Shown in pieces: positions 33,780 through 45,957 of a DNA stretch of 64,000 nucleotides (the first letter of the stretch is position 1; each line of letters opens with the position of its first letter). The stretch covers positions 2,108,001 to 2,172,000 of the forward strand of contig JAEUWY010000008.1 in the NCBI GenBank assembly GCA_022059125.1, written 5' to 3'. The notes under the pieces are model-generated. The model was not told where the DNA came from. It ran no database searches and worked only from the letters and a program-made list of their open reading frames with translations. The DNA is from Corynespora cassiicola (Eukaryota; Ascomycota; Dothideomycetes; Pleosporales; Corynesporascaceae). Position numbers and translations under genes: made by a program.

Positions 33780-35600
33780 TCAAGTGAAATATCTCCACCG
33801 CTCATCCATCTCCCCGTCGCCCAACTCCGAAGTCCTAACCTCCTCTGGTCGAATGACTCCATACCTCTTATCTCTCCTTCGATTCTCCGTCTTCATCCAC
33901 CCACCAAGCCACAAAGTGGTGACAATGCACACCACATTACATGCCGCGGTCGCCACTAGCGTTGGCACATACTTGGGCGCATACTCCGTTCTGAAAGTGG
34001 CCGCACTCAAGATGCCGCCCAGATTGCCCAAGCCCACTAGCAAACCCGTAGTCGCAGCCCGCGAATTCTCATTGAGATTGTTGTTATTATGCCACGAATG
34101 GACAAGGCACGACGGAATGTACGCGCCGGACGCCAGCAAAAAGCAAGCAAAGTAGGCAACCGCCTTGTGAGCCAGCACATCGATGGTGGCCAGGATGATG
34201 AGCCCAACGAGCGATATGCACAGCGACAGCACAATGTGAAACGTCCTCTCGCGGAAGTAATCACTGCTCCACGCCACGGCCAGCAACACGACGAATCCGA
34301 CCGAGTTGGGCGCCACGGTCCACAGATTCGTCTTGACGACCGAGTAGCCCAGGCGCTGCACAATCTGCGGGAGGAAGTTGGACGTGGTGGCAAAGGCCAC
34401 GGGGTACGTGAACGAGATGATGCACCACGGGACAAACTTCCACGTGCGCCAGTGCTGGAAGCATTCCTTGAGGTCAAAGTCGGCATGGGACGAGGACGAA
34501 AGATCACGGAGAGTGCGCTGCTGGGCGACCTCGCGCTCCCCTTCCGTCAAGAACCATGCCGTGGTCGCGGAAGCGGGAAGCCAAAGGTACGCTGCAACGC
34601 CCACCACAACCGTCATGGCCCCTGCAACCCCAAACACACCAAAATTAGCCCAAACTCCACAAAACAAACTCAGGACCACCCCAGAGACTCATGATCCCGC
34701 AAAAGCAAAGAAATAATACAAGATGTTGAAATTAGCATACGCACCTTCGATGATGAACAACCACTTCCACCCCTGCACCCTGGGATGCTGTATCTGAAAC
34801 ACGCCATAGGAGATCAGCCCGCTGAAAGCGGCCGCCAGCAGCGCGGACCCGAAGAAGATGGCGATGCGGAAGCCCAACTCCCCGCGCGTATAAAACAGGG
34901 TGAGATAGAAGACGACGCCAGCGAAGAAGCCGGCCTCGAAGGCGCCGAGGAGGAGTCGGAGCGCCAGCATGCCGGCGAAGTTGTGGGCCGCGCATTGTAG
35001 CAGCGCCATCGAGCCCCAGCCCACCATCACTGCAGCGGGTATACGGAGTTAGCGAGCACGTACGTACGCCCATTCACCCACCCGTCGTTTCGCCGCGTTT
35101 TGTTTATCCAGCCAGTAGCGGGCGGGGCGAAAAGGGGGGGACGGGGTTTCTTTCGGTAGGGAAGGGACGTACAGGTCGGGAGCATGACTCTGCCGCTCCA
35201 CTTCTTCGTCAGCATGTTGAGCGGCAGGTCGCACAGCCCGTTGGGCACGTAGAAGAGCAGGATCAGCAGCGAGTACTGCTCCCCCGTGAAGCCCAGGTCG
35301 ACGTCCATGCCGTCCGTCTTTGCATTGCCCAGGTTGCTGCGGTCCACGGCGTTGAAGAAGTACATGAGCGAGAGGAAGGGGAGCAGGTACATGTCCAGTT
35401 TGCGGACTATATTTGGAATGCATTAGGACGATGCAAGATGTGGAGAAGAGTATGGCCCGGAGTCGAGACGTACCGTAAGCTCTTTCGGCGGCATGGTCGG
35501 TGAAGGGAATGGTAGTGCCGGCTTCGTGGTCCTTGGTAGTGGATGAGGGGAGGGAAGGGGTGCGGCGTTTTTCGTCCATTGGGATGGCTGCGGACTCCAT
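33780..35600 (-). CDS. MFS permease, Dal5/Tna1-like anion:cation symporter family
   Basis: Four exons: 35600-35474, 35406-35173, 35029-34745 and 34621-33780 (495 aa). Introns are 67, 143, 123 and follow GT-AG. Junctions restore VRKLDMYLLPFLSLMYFFNAVDRSNLGNAK (helix 1, family signature), VMLPTLMVGWGSM and FIIEGAMTVVVGV; the third uses donor GTGCGT, two bases before a decoy GTATGC. Other family motifs are LTKKWSGR, LRLLLGAFEAGFFAG and WKWLFIIEG. Such proteins import allantoate, nicotinate, pantothenate, peptides or other organic anions with protons. The substrate cannot be assigned. The C-tail is charged with an acidic stretch. It is the nearest gene to the amidase, also on the minus strand. 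Confidence 0.93.
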
Positions 35601-36128
35601 CGTCGCGGGAGAAGCGTTATGATGAAACGAACTGTCACGGTACAGCCGGAAAATTGGATCCTTGAAGCAAACAACTGTTTCTGACGATCTTCAAATCACG
35701 TCCAAGGTATAGCAGTCCACTGTATCGCTTCTTGTACATTTCCCATGTCTTTCGTGGATATAAACCCATTCTTCATCCACAAAACAAGGGCCACTTTGCC
35801 CTGCAGGAAACAAAGGCTTGCGGATCTATTGAGCAACATCTGGAGGATCCCTTCCGATAGGCAGATAGTTGATGGATGTGCAATGTTGAGAAGAGTGGGG
35901 GCGCATGAGGCTGAAAGAAGGTTAGTTCCGACGAGGATTGGCAATCTTCATACTCCATCAGGTATGTGTTGAAGAAAGTGTTGGAGGAACCGAGGAGATT
36001 CGTGGATATTCAGTTGACGTGCAGTAGTGTGCAGAAAGCGAAAGTGGGCAAGAATATGTATCGTTCACGGCATGTCTATGTAACCGTACATGAGCTACAT
36101 CGTGGGCGTGTGGAGTCATCATCAGGCG
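35601..36128. other. Intergenic between permease and amidase
   Basis: About 530 bp: promoter of the Dal5-type permease and 3' flank of the amidase. Nothing else is supported. Confidence 0.5.
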
Positions 36129-38358
36129 TTACGGCGTGCGTGGGGCTTTTAGCACGGCATCAATGGCCTTTGCAGCACCCAAGGCCTTTTCCTCCTCTAG
36201 CCTGCGGGCGACCACTTGCACCCCAATTGGCATGCCATCCATACGGTCAAGCCAATAGTTGTTCCAGTTCCACTCATCCACAGCATTTCTTGGCTGGTAT
36301 GAGGACATCTTCTCCGAGGCTGCGTGGTCGAGCTCCTTGGACACTTCTCCAGCTGGCAATATCACAGCTGGATAGTCTACAAAGTTGAAAACCTTGGTAT
36401 ATCCCACCCACCTGCATGTGCGGTGAGGTACTGCAGAGTGTGGCATCACTGGCGTGAGGAGCACATCAATCTGCTTCCCCGATTCCGACTTGGTTGCATT
36501 CCACAAGTCGAGGAACCGTTTCTGGGCAGCGAGCTTCTGCTTATTCAACTGCCAGTACGAATACACTGAAATTGGCTTCCCCCTGTTTACGAGTGCTTCG
36601 ACATGAGGAATATAGGGCTCGCCTCCAGCTTCGACATCTCTCCGAATGTCTTCGCCGCCGTCCGCAGTATAGTACTGGTCCTGGGCAGAGGGTCAGTCAA
36701 TCACCACCCGAAGGATCGAGTGACGCGTACCATGATATCAATGCACTCCTGGTGGAGAGTACCAGGAGTCCACTGGACAATCTCGTGCCCAGCGCTTGTC
36801 AGCCTCGCGACGACCTCGTCCAAAACGCGAGCGACGGGCGGATGAGGCCTGACGACCCCGTCGTCGCGCATGACAGCAATCACCATCGGCCGCCTCTGCA
36901 CATCTTCATAAGCGTCACCGCGCCAGGGCACGGGACACACTTTGGGGTCTGCCAGCCACGGGCTCGCATCAATGACTGCCTTTGTGACCGACACCAAGGA
37001 GTCGACATTTCGGCTCATGGGCCCAATTACCGAAGGGACGTGCTCCTGGCCTTCGGTAGAGACAGCCACGCCCTGATAGGGAAGCCGGGTGCTCTGTGCA
37101 ACGGCAGTCAGACCGGAACAAAAAAGAAAAACGTGGCTAGAGGGTTCAGGGTTTCCCGGATTTTCAGGGCAGCACGTGGAAGCGAGATAGGGGACCCTGG
37201 CCTCGATACGAAGTAGGAGCGAAGAAGGGGCGAAAGGGGAGGTGCCATGCTCGGCGGGGAGGTATAGCAGAACCAACTTACACTCGGCTTGAGTCCATAG
37301 AGACCCAGCATGTGCGAAGGGATGCGGATGCTCCCGCCAATATCAGTTCCCCACCCAACGGCGGTGCCCTGCAGACTCAGGAGCACTCCTTCGCCGCCGG
37401 TCGAGCCCCCAGGAGTAAAGCCGGGATCCTTCGGGTGGGTTGTTCGCCCCCAAAGCGGATTATCCGTTTCACACCACTGCAACGGCTGAGCTTAAAGCAA
37501 CTGCGCGAGGCACCGCCGAGGGAGCGGGCGGGAGGTTGCGGACCTACCATGATGCTCTGCGGCAGGTTCGACTTGGCTATGATGATTGCGCCCATCTCCT
37601 TCAGGATCGACACCAGCACGCAATCTTGCTCCGCGGGCGTGAAGGCACGCCCCACATAGCCCAGCGTGCTGTCGTAGCCCTTGACATCAAACTGGTCCTT
37701 GAGCGTCATGGGCACTCCATGGAGGGGCCCCACGAGCCGGCCATGCTGTTCGAAAAAGTGGTCCAGCTCCTGGGCCCGGTGGAGGGCATCGTCGAACAAA
37801 ATCTCGGTAAGGCTGCGGATAGTGAGCTATTTTGGGCATTATAGGCGAATGACGGTCGTGGATACGAACCAATTGGCCTATAGGGTTCGTTAGCGAGGCC
37901 TACTTTTTTTCCTTCTTCTCGTTTTCTCTGTCTCCCTAAAGTGAATAGTACGTACCTGGCGGTGCGCTACAATAGCCCTACGGAGAGGTGGCGTGAGAAT
38001 CGGACGACGTTTTTGCTCTGGGGATGCTCAGGGTCCCGGGATCTTACCGGCCAATGTAAGCAGAGCACAGCTGCGAAGCGGTCACGGCACGCGACGAGAT
38101 GGCCTGGAGAATGGCACCGACCTGGTCTGTGTGCGTGACGTCCCGACAGAGACCATTCTCTGGGGCGGTAGGGCCGGAAGCGTCGAGCTGCAGGGCCTGA
38201 CCGAGGGTTAATGCCTGGTCAGCAGGGTGGAGACGGGCTCTGACGGCCTGAGTATCAAGAAATTTCTGGATGGCTTCGTCGCGGAGGCAGCGTTTCCTGT
38301 TGGCCGCCTGCAGCCACGTCGGCATGGGGGACGGCGTGGTGTCGGTGTCGGCGGTCAT
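36129..38358 (-). CDS. Amidase-signature family hydrolase (acetamidase/FAAH-like)
   Basis: Six exons: 38358-38048, 37977-37956, 37826-37548, 37476-37282, 37093-36731 and 36680-36129 (573 aa). Exon 2 is a 22-nt microexon. Its inclusion gives SAYIGRAIVAHRQLTIRSLTEILFDDAL, aligning with the usual YIGR-A-x-AH-LTxxLTE block, while skipping it shifts the frame. The Ser-cisSer-Lys triad is visible: Lys154 in PMTLKDQ, Ser229 in GGSTGGE and Ser253 in GTDIGGSIR. Later blocks are STEGQEHVPSVIGPMSR and DGMPIGVQVV. It hydrolyses amides to acid and ammonia; the substrate is unknown. No signal peptide. The ATG at 38358 was chosen because MPTWLQAANRKRCLRD follows; the next ATG (38325) is also possible. Divergent from the phenol monooxygenase gene. 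Confidence 0.92.
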
Positions 38359-38884
38359 GGTGTCGGCGGCCGTCTCGTCTCGTCTCGTCGTAGGTGGGAT
38401 GGAAGTGCGTGCGGAGCAGAGGCACGTCGCGCTCTTCAATGCGGTGCGGTGGTACGACGGCGGGCGCGGCGGGCACCACGGAGGCAGCGGGGATTGATAC
38501 CATGTTTGTCTGCACTGCGTCTGCGATTGCGAGCGACAAAAGCGGGAGTGGTGAGGTGGAGTTGGAGATGAACAGTGGGGGAGCGCTCGGAAGCCCCGTG
38601 ATACCGAGGCCGCACCCTCCATCAGTCGACCAGCTCCATGATGGCGGCAGCCCTTGGTCGTTCATCCCCATCGAACCCCTGCCCGCCCCAAGTCACACCA
38701 TGCATTGGAGTTATGAAAGAAATTTTCGCCGTATACTTGCTTTTAGCAGCGCGCGGCAGCGCCATCATGGTCTTGCCATGAGTTGAAAATGGGCAGATGG
38801 TTCGGTTCTGCCCCTCCACCTGAAAACACACCCCCATTTTCCAGAACCGGCCTCCCACTCCAAGGGGACGGGTAGCCTTATACA
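38359..38884. other. Divergent promoter, amidase / phenol monooxygenase-like
   Basis: About 525 bp between divergent start codons. The amidase side has an open but non-conserved upstream frame, read here as 5' UTR. No other feature. Confidence 0.45.
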
Positions 38885-41048
38885 ATGGCTCCCTCGTTCT
38901 GGAGCCTCATGAAGCGCTCACCAGCTGCCAACCCCAGCCCGCCCACCAACAAGATCCAAAAGATGGCCCCAGGCTTGACTACCGAATCCGTCCGCTCGGA
39001 GAGCTTCGACTTGGTGTCGAACCACTCTTCCGTGGGGACCAATGGCACTGTCGACGACTATTCGAGTTTCTTGAGTGACGTAATGGTTGTTGGTGCTGGA
39101 CCTTCAGGCCTACTACTCGCGTATGTCTTCTCGGTCCCAAACATGTTCATGTAGAAATTGTATACTCATGGACCTTTTTTTTGTTTTTGCAGAAACAACC
39201 TCGTACGTTTCGGCATCAAGACACGCATCGTCGACAACCGCCCCGACCGCACGTCGACCGGCCGCGCCGATGGCATCCAACCCAAGACGATCGAGACGCT
39301 GCGCCAGATGCGCGTCGCCGAACCTCTGCTAAGGAAAGGAGTACGCGTCTACGACATTTCCTTCTGGAAATCGAGCCCCGAGGAGTCGCTGCACCGCACC
39401 GGCCGCGAGATTCACTACCCGCCCGTCGTCGACCTTCTGGATCCGTACATCTTGCTGGTGCACCAGGGCATGGTGGAGAAGGTCTTCGAGGACGACTTGA
39501 GGGAGCGCGGGGTAGAAGTGCTAAGAAACACGGCCTTCCTGGACTTTGAATACACGCCCGTCGGTGTCCGCCCCCTGAGTGTCATTTGCAGCCAGGACGT
39601 CATCCAGAACCGCAAGACGTTTGGCGCGCGGTACATTGTTGGATGTGACGGCGCCCACTCGCAGGTGCGCAAGGTCATCCCTGGAGCCGCACCACAGGGC
39701 GCTGCATCCGACTCGATATGGGGAGTCATCGACGGTGTGCTGGATACCGACTTTCCTGATATCTGGAGCAAGGTTGCAATTCAGTCGACCGAATACGGCT
39801 CGGTGCTCATGATTCCACGCGAGCGCAACCTGACGCGTCTGTACATTGAGATGAAGGCGGGGACTACCGAGACTACGCTCAAGGAACGTGCTACGCAGGA
39901 ATTCGTCCAGCAGCGGGCACAACAGATTATGCACCCGTACAGGCTGAAGTGGAAGACGGTCGGTAAGTGGACGCAACTTTTTTTTATTTTCCGAGACTCA
40001 GGCGTGAGTCAGGGCACGAGTCAGGGGCTGACCAGGTACAGAGTGGTTCGGCCGATACCAAATCGCCCAAAGGGTCGCCGCGAAATTCAGTGACGTCGAA
40101 AGGAGAGTCTTCATTGCAGGCGATGCTAGCCACACGCACTCGCCCAAGGCCGCTCAGGGCATGAACACATCTATGCACGACGCCTGGAACCTCGCGTGGA
40201 AGCTCAACTTTGCCATCCGCGGCCTCTCCAAGCCGAGCCTCGTCGACACGTATGAGCAGGAGCGCAAGAAGATTGCCGAAGACCTGATCAACTTCGACTA
40301 CGAGCACGCAAATGCCTTTGCTGCCGGCGATCCCAACGCTCTGGCGGAGAACTTTGCCAAAAATGTCGCCTTCATCTCCGGCTACGGCGTGCACTACAAC
40401 ACCAACGTTCTCAACGTTGAATCTCCGGACTGGACCCGCGGCCATCTCGCGCCAGGCTTCCTGCTGCCACCGGCCAAGGTGACGCGCTACATCGATGCCA
40501 ACCCCGTCGACATCCAGACGGACATCCCCGCCCTGGGACAGTTCCGCATCTACTTCTTCACCAAGAACGTGCACCGTGCCATGCCCTTCCTCGACGCCGT
40601 GTGCAACACGCACCAGTCTACGTCATCCTATGTCGGCCGAATTACAATGGCTGGAAATGCCTCATATACGATCCAGCCGCCTCTAGCCGCCCCGCACGAC
40701 CAATTCGTCTGTCCCGAGCGGTACACGCCCGTCAGCGGCATCTTCACCTACGCCCTCGTCACCGACCAGGACCGCTCTGAGGTCGAGCTCGAGCACCTGC
40801 CCGGGGTCCTGCGGGACTCTAGGTGGACCTTCTACCTCGACGACATCCCCGAGAAGGACACGCGCAAGCAAAAGTGCATGGACAAGTGGCTCGACGGCAT
40901 TGAGGATGACGAGGTTGTCGTTTTGAACGTGCGTCCTGACGGCTATGTCGGCACTGTGCGCCGGTTTGCGGGGTGCACGCAGGAGCATGGGTTGGAGGCT
41001 GTGCGGTGGATGGACAACTACTACGAGCAGTTCATGCGCGACAACTGA
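38885..41048 (+). CDS. FAD-dependent phenol 2-monooxygenase-like hydroxylase
   Basis: Three exons: 38885-39120, 39193-39962 and 40042-41048 (670 aa). Introns are 72 and 79 nt, with donors GTATGT and GTAAGT. A disordered N-tail of about 60 residues precedes the FAD dinucleotide fold VMVVGAGPSGLLLA (GxGxxG at 70-75). This is followed by DNRPDRTSTGRADGIQPKTIE, the YIVGCDGAHSQVRK motif (DG) and, in exon 3, VFIAGDASHTHSPKAAQGMN (GD motif). The C-terminal third (about 480-670) matches the thioredoxin-like phenol hydroxylase dimerisation domain (PF07976). Known members ortho-hydroxylate phenols or resorcinols with NADPH and O2. It shares a promoter region with the amidase gene. The exact phenolic substrate is unknown. 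A second ATG (residue 27) is possible. Confidence 0.94.
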
Positions 41049-41893
41049 CAAACCATCATTGGGCTGGCCATGTAGAAGGCCTCTTTTTGGAGCCCAAGAG
41101 GCATAGAGAGGGGAACCGGATTGGTCACGAATATCACGGCACCGCGGGCAGATCCGAGCATCGTACGGCGTTTTTCTTTTTGGGCATAGATACATGGGAG
41201 GTCTCCTGGTGGAACACGGGACGAAAACGGAACTTAGAGATGTCAACGCATGGCTAGTGTAGCACCGCATTATCAGATACCTTAATTCCATTTACCAAAC
41301 ATCAAGACGCGCCGTTTGTCAATTCGCCTATCCTGATGACCCTTTTTTTTTCAATCCCCGATCTCCAGGCCGTGACGTATCGTACGGTTACGGTGCCTGG
41401 CGTGTGTGGTGGATCCATTCCGAAATCCGGACCTCGTTCCGAAACACATTCGCCCCCCCTCTCGCAGCCTTCCCCCCTCCCGCCAGCGGAATCTAACCGT
41501 TCGTCGTCTGACATCCAGCTGCGAGGCGATGATAAGCCGCCGCCGGCCAGCCACTCGATGATTCATTACACACCATGTCTGTCCCACCCCCACTTCCGTC
41601 CCTGGATCCGCGACCCTGTTCTATCTCTGGGCGGGCTAAGGGAGGGGTAGGCCTCCACCTTGGCGTGACAGCTGCCAAAGCTCTCTGAGGGACCTTTCTA
41701 GAGGCGCGCGCCCGCAGGGTCTTTTGGGATTTTGCTCTCCTTGTAGAAAGTCCTCTTTTGTTGCAGATGCCTTTTTCTTGATACCCTTTGCCTTTGATTT
41801 TCTCGCCTCCACAAGTCTTTGCAATTGCACCTTTGCTTCGGCTACTATACGCGTACAAGTCGCAGGTTCATTCATATTCATCAGACGTTCAAT
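41049..41893. other. Intergenic upstream of deacetylase
   Basis: About 845 bp with pyrimidine-rich tracts on the plus strand close to the next gene, as in many fungal promoters. No supported gene. Confidence 0.5.
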
Positions 41894-43015
41894 ATGGGCA
41901 AGAAGCGCGTCCTCGTAGGATATGGCGTCGATATCGACGCAGTCGCTGGCTGGCTAGGCTCCTACGGCGGCGAAGACTCTACCAGCGACATCTCGCGCGG
42001 TACGTCCCCGCCCTCGCACCCACCCTCTATTCACATCTAGCATCACCTAACACTCTCTTCTACACAGGCCTCTGGGCCGGCACGGTCGGAACCCAGCGCC
42101 TCCTCAAGCTCTTCGACAAATACAACATCAAAGCCACCTGGTTCATCCCAGGCCACAGCCTAGAAACGTTCCCGGAAGACTGCGCCGCGGTGCGCGACGC
42201 GGGCCACGAGATCGGGCTGCACGGCTACTCGCACGAGAATCCGGCCGACATGACGTTTGAGCAGCAGCGCGACGTGCTCGACAAGACGTACAAGCTGCTG
42301 ACCGACTTCTGCGGCAAGCCGCCGCGCGGGTCCGTGGCGCCGTGGTGGGAGACGAGCGCAGAGGGCTGCGAGCTGCTGCTCAGCTACGGCATCGAGTACG
42401 ACCACAGCATGTCGCACGAGGACCACCGCATGTACTGGCTGCGCACCGGCGACCAGTGGACCAAGATCGACTACAGCCAAAAGGCCGAGACGTGGATGAA
42501 GCCCCTGGTGCGCGGCGAGGAGACGGGCCTCGTCGAGATCCCCGGGAGCTGGTACATTGATGACCTGCCGCCCATGATGTTCATGAAGAATAGCGCTAAT
42601 TCGCACGGCTGGGTCAATCCGCGCGACGTGGAGCAGATTTGGATGGACCATTTTGATTACTTTTATCGCGAGTATGATGAGTTTGTTTTTCCCATGACGA
42701 TTCACCCCGATGTGAGTGGGAGGCCGCACGTCGTGCTCATGCATGAGAGGTATGTTATGTTGGCACCTATCATCCCCTACCACTACTACGCGTTTTTGTT
42801 CTGGGGGAGAGGGGGGTGTGTTGCGGTGAGGATATGGACTGACGTGGTGCGCTGCCAGGATCATCGAATACATCAACAAGCACGAGGGCGTCGAGTGGGT
42901 GACCATGGAGCAAATGTGCGACGACTTCAAGGCGCGGAACCCGGCGCCCAAGGGCGCGAAGATGCCCGCGCCGCCCGGCGAGATTCTGAAGAAGCAGGCA
43001 GAGGGCAAGGCCTGA
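41894..43015 (+). CDS. NodB/CE4 polysaccharide deacetylase-family amidohydrolase (PuuE/HpPgdA-like)
   Basis: Three exons: 41894-41999, 42068-42749 and 42859-43015 (314 aa). Introns are 68 and 109 nt. The product opens [20 protein letters not shown]. It carries the NodB metal triad (Asp in YGVDID, His pair in [10 protein letters not shown]), then [25 protein letters not shown] and [15 protein letters not shown]. The circularly permuted-like order and short length match the subgroup holding bacterial PuuE allantoinase and Helicobacter PgdA, rather than secreted chitin deacetylases. There is no signal peptide, so it is probably cytosolic. Possible substrates are ureides or other small amides. 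Nearby xanthine dehydrogenase and Dal5-type permeases make a ureide role attractive but unproven. Confidence 0.92.
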
Positions 43016-43908
43016 TGGGATGGATGGCCACGGTTGTTCGAGTCGGCATTCCGAGCCTGAGCGGGATGGGGAAACGGCCACTGCGTTCTTTTTCACTGTT
43101 AGATATTTCCATAACAATTGGCATGCCTTGCATTATTCAAAAACCTCAACCCTCCCGTAACTTCTTTCGCAAGAAAACGCATCGCTGCCGATCCCCAAAC
43201 AATAGTAACCTACCTCCGCATCGGAATCCTCGGAAACGCTCACCCATCACCCTCGCAAACCTTCCGGAAGCTCAGACCCACCATGCAACGGCTCCCCCTC
43301 CTTCTCCACCCCCATCTTTGCGCAAAGGGTCCGTCCATCCCGCCATAACAACCCACCGCCCACTCCTCGCACGCGTGCCGCATGCGTCGTTGCTCGCCCT
43401 AGCCCCGCCCCCATCCAAGGGCGGCGCGTGGGCATGCACGCACGCACGCACTCTCTGGCCCAGGCGATGCCTTTCGGGACATGGCAAGGGGCGGGGTCGT
43501 GGCGCTAGCGCGACGTCGATAAGGGAAGCGTAGTGGTGGCACGCGAGGCTACCTATCGGTTGGGAGGTCGCGTGAAGGCGGCTTTTAGGCTGCGGGTGCG
43601 TGTGCAGATGCGTAGGTGGGCGAATGTGGGCGCTAGGATGGGCGGCATTGATGGTGGTTGGGGTGGGAGAGAGGACGCTTGATTTGGCATATTACTTTGG
43701 GGTGATGACGGGGGCGGATCTCGGGCTTGTAACCAGGTTTCTTTTGTATACTTTACTTGCAACCCCTTCTCGGACGTTGCTGTCGACTCCAATTGCGGGA
43801 TATACCTCTTTGAAGTGTTGCGATTGTACTGTCTTGTTGGATACCCTCTCTGGCGCGGAGATCAGCTGGTGACGTCGACGAACTGGGTCAAAGGCCGTGT
43901 ATCCCATC
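43016..43908. other. Intergenic with a short GCAC simple repeat
   Basis: About 890 bp without a supported gene. A short simple repeat of GCAC units lies near 43434-43451. The right part is the promoter of the flavoprotein at 43909. Confidence 0.5.
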
Positions 43909-45468
43909 ATGGCACCCCTTCCAAAGCCCGAGATACTACAGAAACGGGAGAGGAGCGCAGAGAGTAAACTCAATGTAATCGTACCATCTCTCCATCCACT
44001 CCTTCTCTAAAACGCCCTCAGGTCATAGTAGTCGGCGCAGGCCTCGGCGGCCTCGGAGCTGCCATATCCATCTTGCTGGCAGGCCACAGCGTCACGATCC
44101 TCGAGTCGGCGCCAGAAATTGGCGAGGTGGGCGCCGGGATTCAATGCCTACCCAACTCGTCCCGCGTCCTCATCTCGTGGGGGCTCGAAGAGGTCCTGTC
44201 CAAGCACGCGACACGGCCAAAGCAATGCAACATGATCTCGTGGAAGGGCCAGCACATCTCGCACATGAACTTTCACGAATACGAAAAGGAGTGCGGGACG
44301 CCCTTCTGGGATTTCCATCGCGCGAACCTGCACATGGCGCTGTTGGACAGGGCGCTCGAGTTGGGCGCTACGATTGAGACCAATTCGAGGGTCGCAGATG
44401 TCGAGTATGAAACTAGTCAGGAAGATGGGCGGACCATCGCCGTGGCAGTGCTGGAGAGCGGGAAGAGGTGGCCAGCAGACTTAATCGTGGGGGCAGACGG
44501 CATCAATTCGCGATGTAGAGAGATTCTGCTCGGCAGAGAGGACCCGCCGCTGCTGACGGGAGATCTTGCGTACAGGCTGTTGCTGAGCACCGAGGAAATG
44601 ATGAAGGACGAGGAACTGAGGGGATTTGTCGAGGATCCTCAGGTGAACTACTGGATGGGGCCGGATGCTCATGCTGGTATGATGCTGGCGCCCCCGTTCC
44701 AAGGCAAGAATGTACGCTCACGACGATGCAGTAAACTACGTCCTTCGCGGCGGCAAACTTTTCAACATGGTTCTGTTGGTCCCTGACGACATGCCGGCAG
44801 GGGCCAACACATTGGCTGGCAATGTCGAGGAAATGCGCGCACTGTACAAAGACTGGGATCCTCGCATCCCGAAGCTTCTCAAGCTCTGCGAGTCGGTGTA
44901 CAAGTGGCGCCTATGCATCCGCCCTGGGCTGGATCCCACCTGGTCCCACCAGTCTGGCGCCTTCACGATCCTGGGAGATGCCGCGCATGCAACCCTGCCC
45001 TATCTGGCCAGTGGGGCGGGCATGAGCCTGGAGGACGGCCATGTGCTCGGGCTGTGCCTGGGAAGACTCCAGGGGAAGAGCGACGAGGAGAAGCGCAGGG
45101 CTCTCGACGTCTATGAGCGGTGCCGCCGGCAGCGCACCGAGCGCGTGGTCGAGCGAGGAAATGTCCAGCAACATTTGTATCACGTGCACGATGGGCCGGA
45201 GCAACAGGAAAGAGATAGGTTGTTGCGGGGATTCGGGCAGTTCAACGGACGCGGGCGCGTAGAGCAAAAGGAATTCGACGAGCAGGAGCTTGCCGATGAG
45301 TCGGACCCATTGGCGTGGAGATGGGGAGGCTGTGGGAAGTGGCTGTTGACGTATGAGTGCGAGGGCGACGTGGAAAGAAGATGGGCCGAGGTGCGGGAGG
45401 AGGAACAGGCGAAAAAGCTGGACTCGGAGAGGGCTGGAGGAGAAAGGGAGGTTAGAGCAGTGTTGTGA
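43909..45468 (+). CDS. FAD-dependent monooxygenase, salicylate hydroxylase-like
   Basis: Three exons: 43909-43974, 44022-44676 and 44732-45468 (485 aa). Introns are 47 and 55 nt. The first donor is GTAATC and its removal joins SKLN to VIVVGAGLGGLGAA (GxGxxG). The second removal restores GPDAHAVNYVLRGGKLFNMV, the conserved strand of this family. Other motifs: LESAPEIGEVGAGIQ, LIVGADGINSRCRE (DG) and FTILGDAAHATLPYLASGAGMSLED (GD). These are the three FAD/NADPH fingerprints of group A flavoprotein hydroxylases. Members decarboxylate/hydroxylate salicylate or hydroxylate benzoates, nicotinate and fungal metabolites. The Arg/Glu-rich C-tail (about 400-485) looks soluble and disordered. Substrate unknown. 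Confidence 0.93.
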
Positions 45469-45957
45469 GAGGGGCAAGCTCAAAGAAACGTGCGGCGGTA
45501 GGGCAATGTATATACAATGGCCGGTTCAAAGGAGGGAGGTTAGCATGATCTCACCTGGGCAGATATGAAATCCCGCGTCAATCGTCACGTGCTTGTGGGC
45601 GCGTGGTGAAGCGCGTAATCACGTGATTGTACAACACCGCCTTTCCTCTTCGGGATGATGCGCACAGGCCCCTTAGTCTTTTCTCTCGCCTGGGCAGACT
45701 GGCACCCCCATACCACATTCGATCCCAGCTTCTCATAGTGGCCCGCATATTACCTGTCCTCGCCGTGGATTTCCAATGATCCCACAATAGTCCATCATTC
45801 CATGTTGATTGGCGCAAGTCTGAAGCGACTCTCGCCGGGCCTGTATCCGTATCGCGTGCGCCCAAATCATGCAACACCAGGTGGCTATTGGGCGCGACCC
45901 CTTCGCAAAACCAAAAGGCTCTGGTGTCCTGGAGGATGCCTCCCCAACACCAAATGG
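45469..45957. other. Intergenic and probable 5' leader of the orphan gene
   Basis: The promoter of the large orphan gene should lie here. The frame of that gene stays open upstream to an ATG at 45802, but the added 52 residues are rich in Arg/Pro and lack the acidic character of what follows, so they are more likely leader. Confidence 0.45.

Noticed and set aside
34089..34694. 201-aa plus-strand ORF antisense to the Dal5-type permease
   Set aside because: Arg/His/Gln-rich shadow; the membrane protein is on the minus strand.
34689..34744. Donor GTATGC at 34742 for the third permease intron
   Set aside because: Gives the wrong reading phase; donor GTGCGT at 34744 restores the conserved IIEGA join.
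42160..43008. 282-aa minus-strand ORF antisense to the deacetylase
   Set aside because: Mirror of the GC-rich coding strand, with no family resemblance.
41788..43533. 581-aa plus-strand ORF covering the deacetylase
   Set aside because: It reads through both introns of the deacetylase and continues into non-coding sequence; splicing gives the conserved protein and C-terminus.
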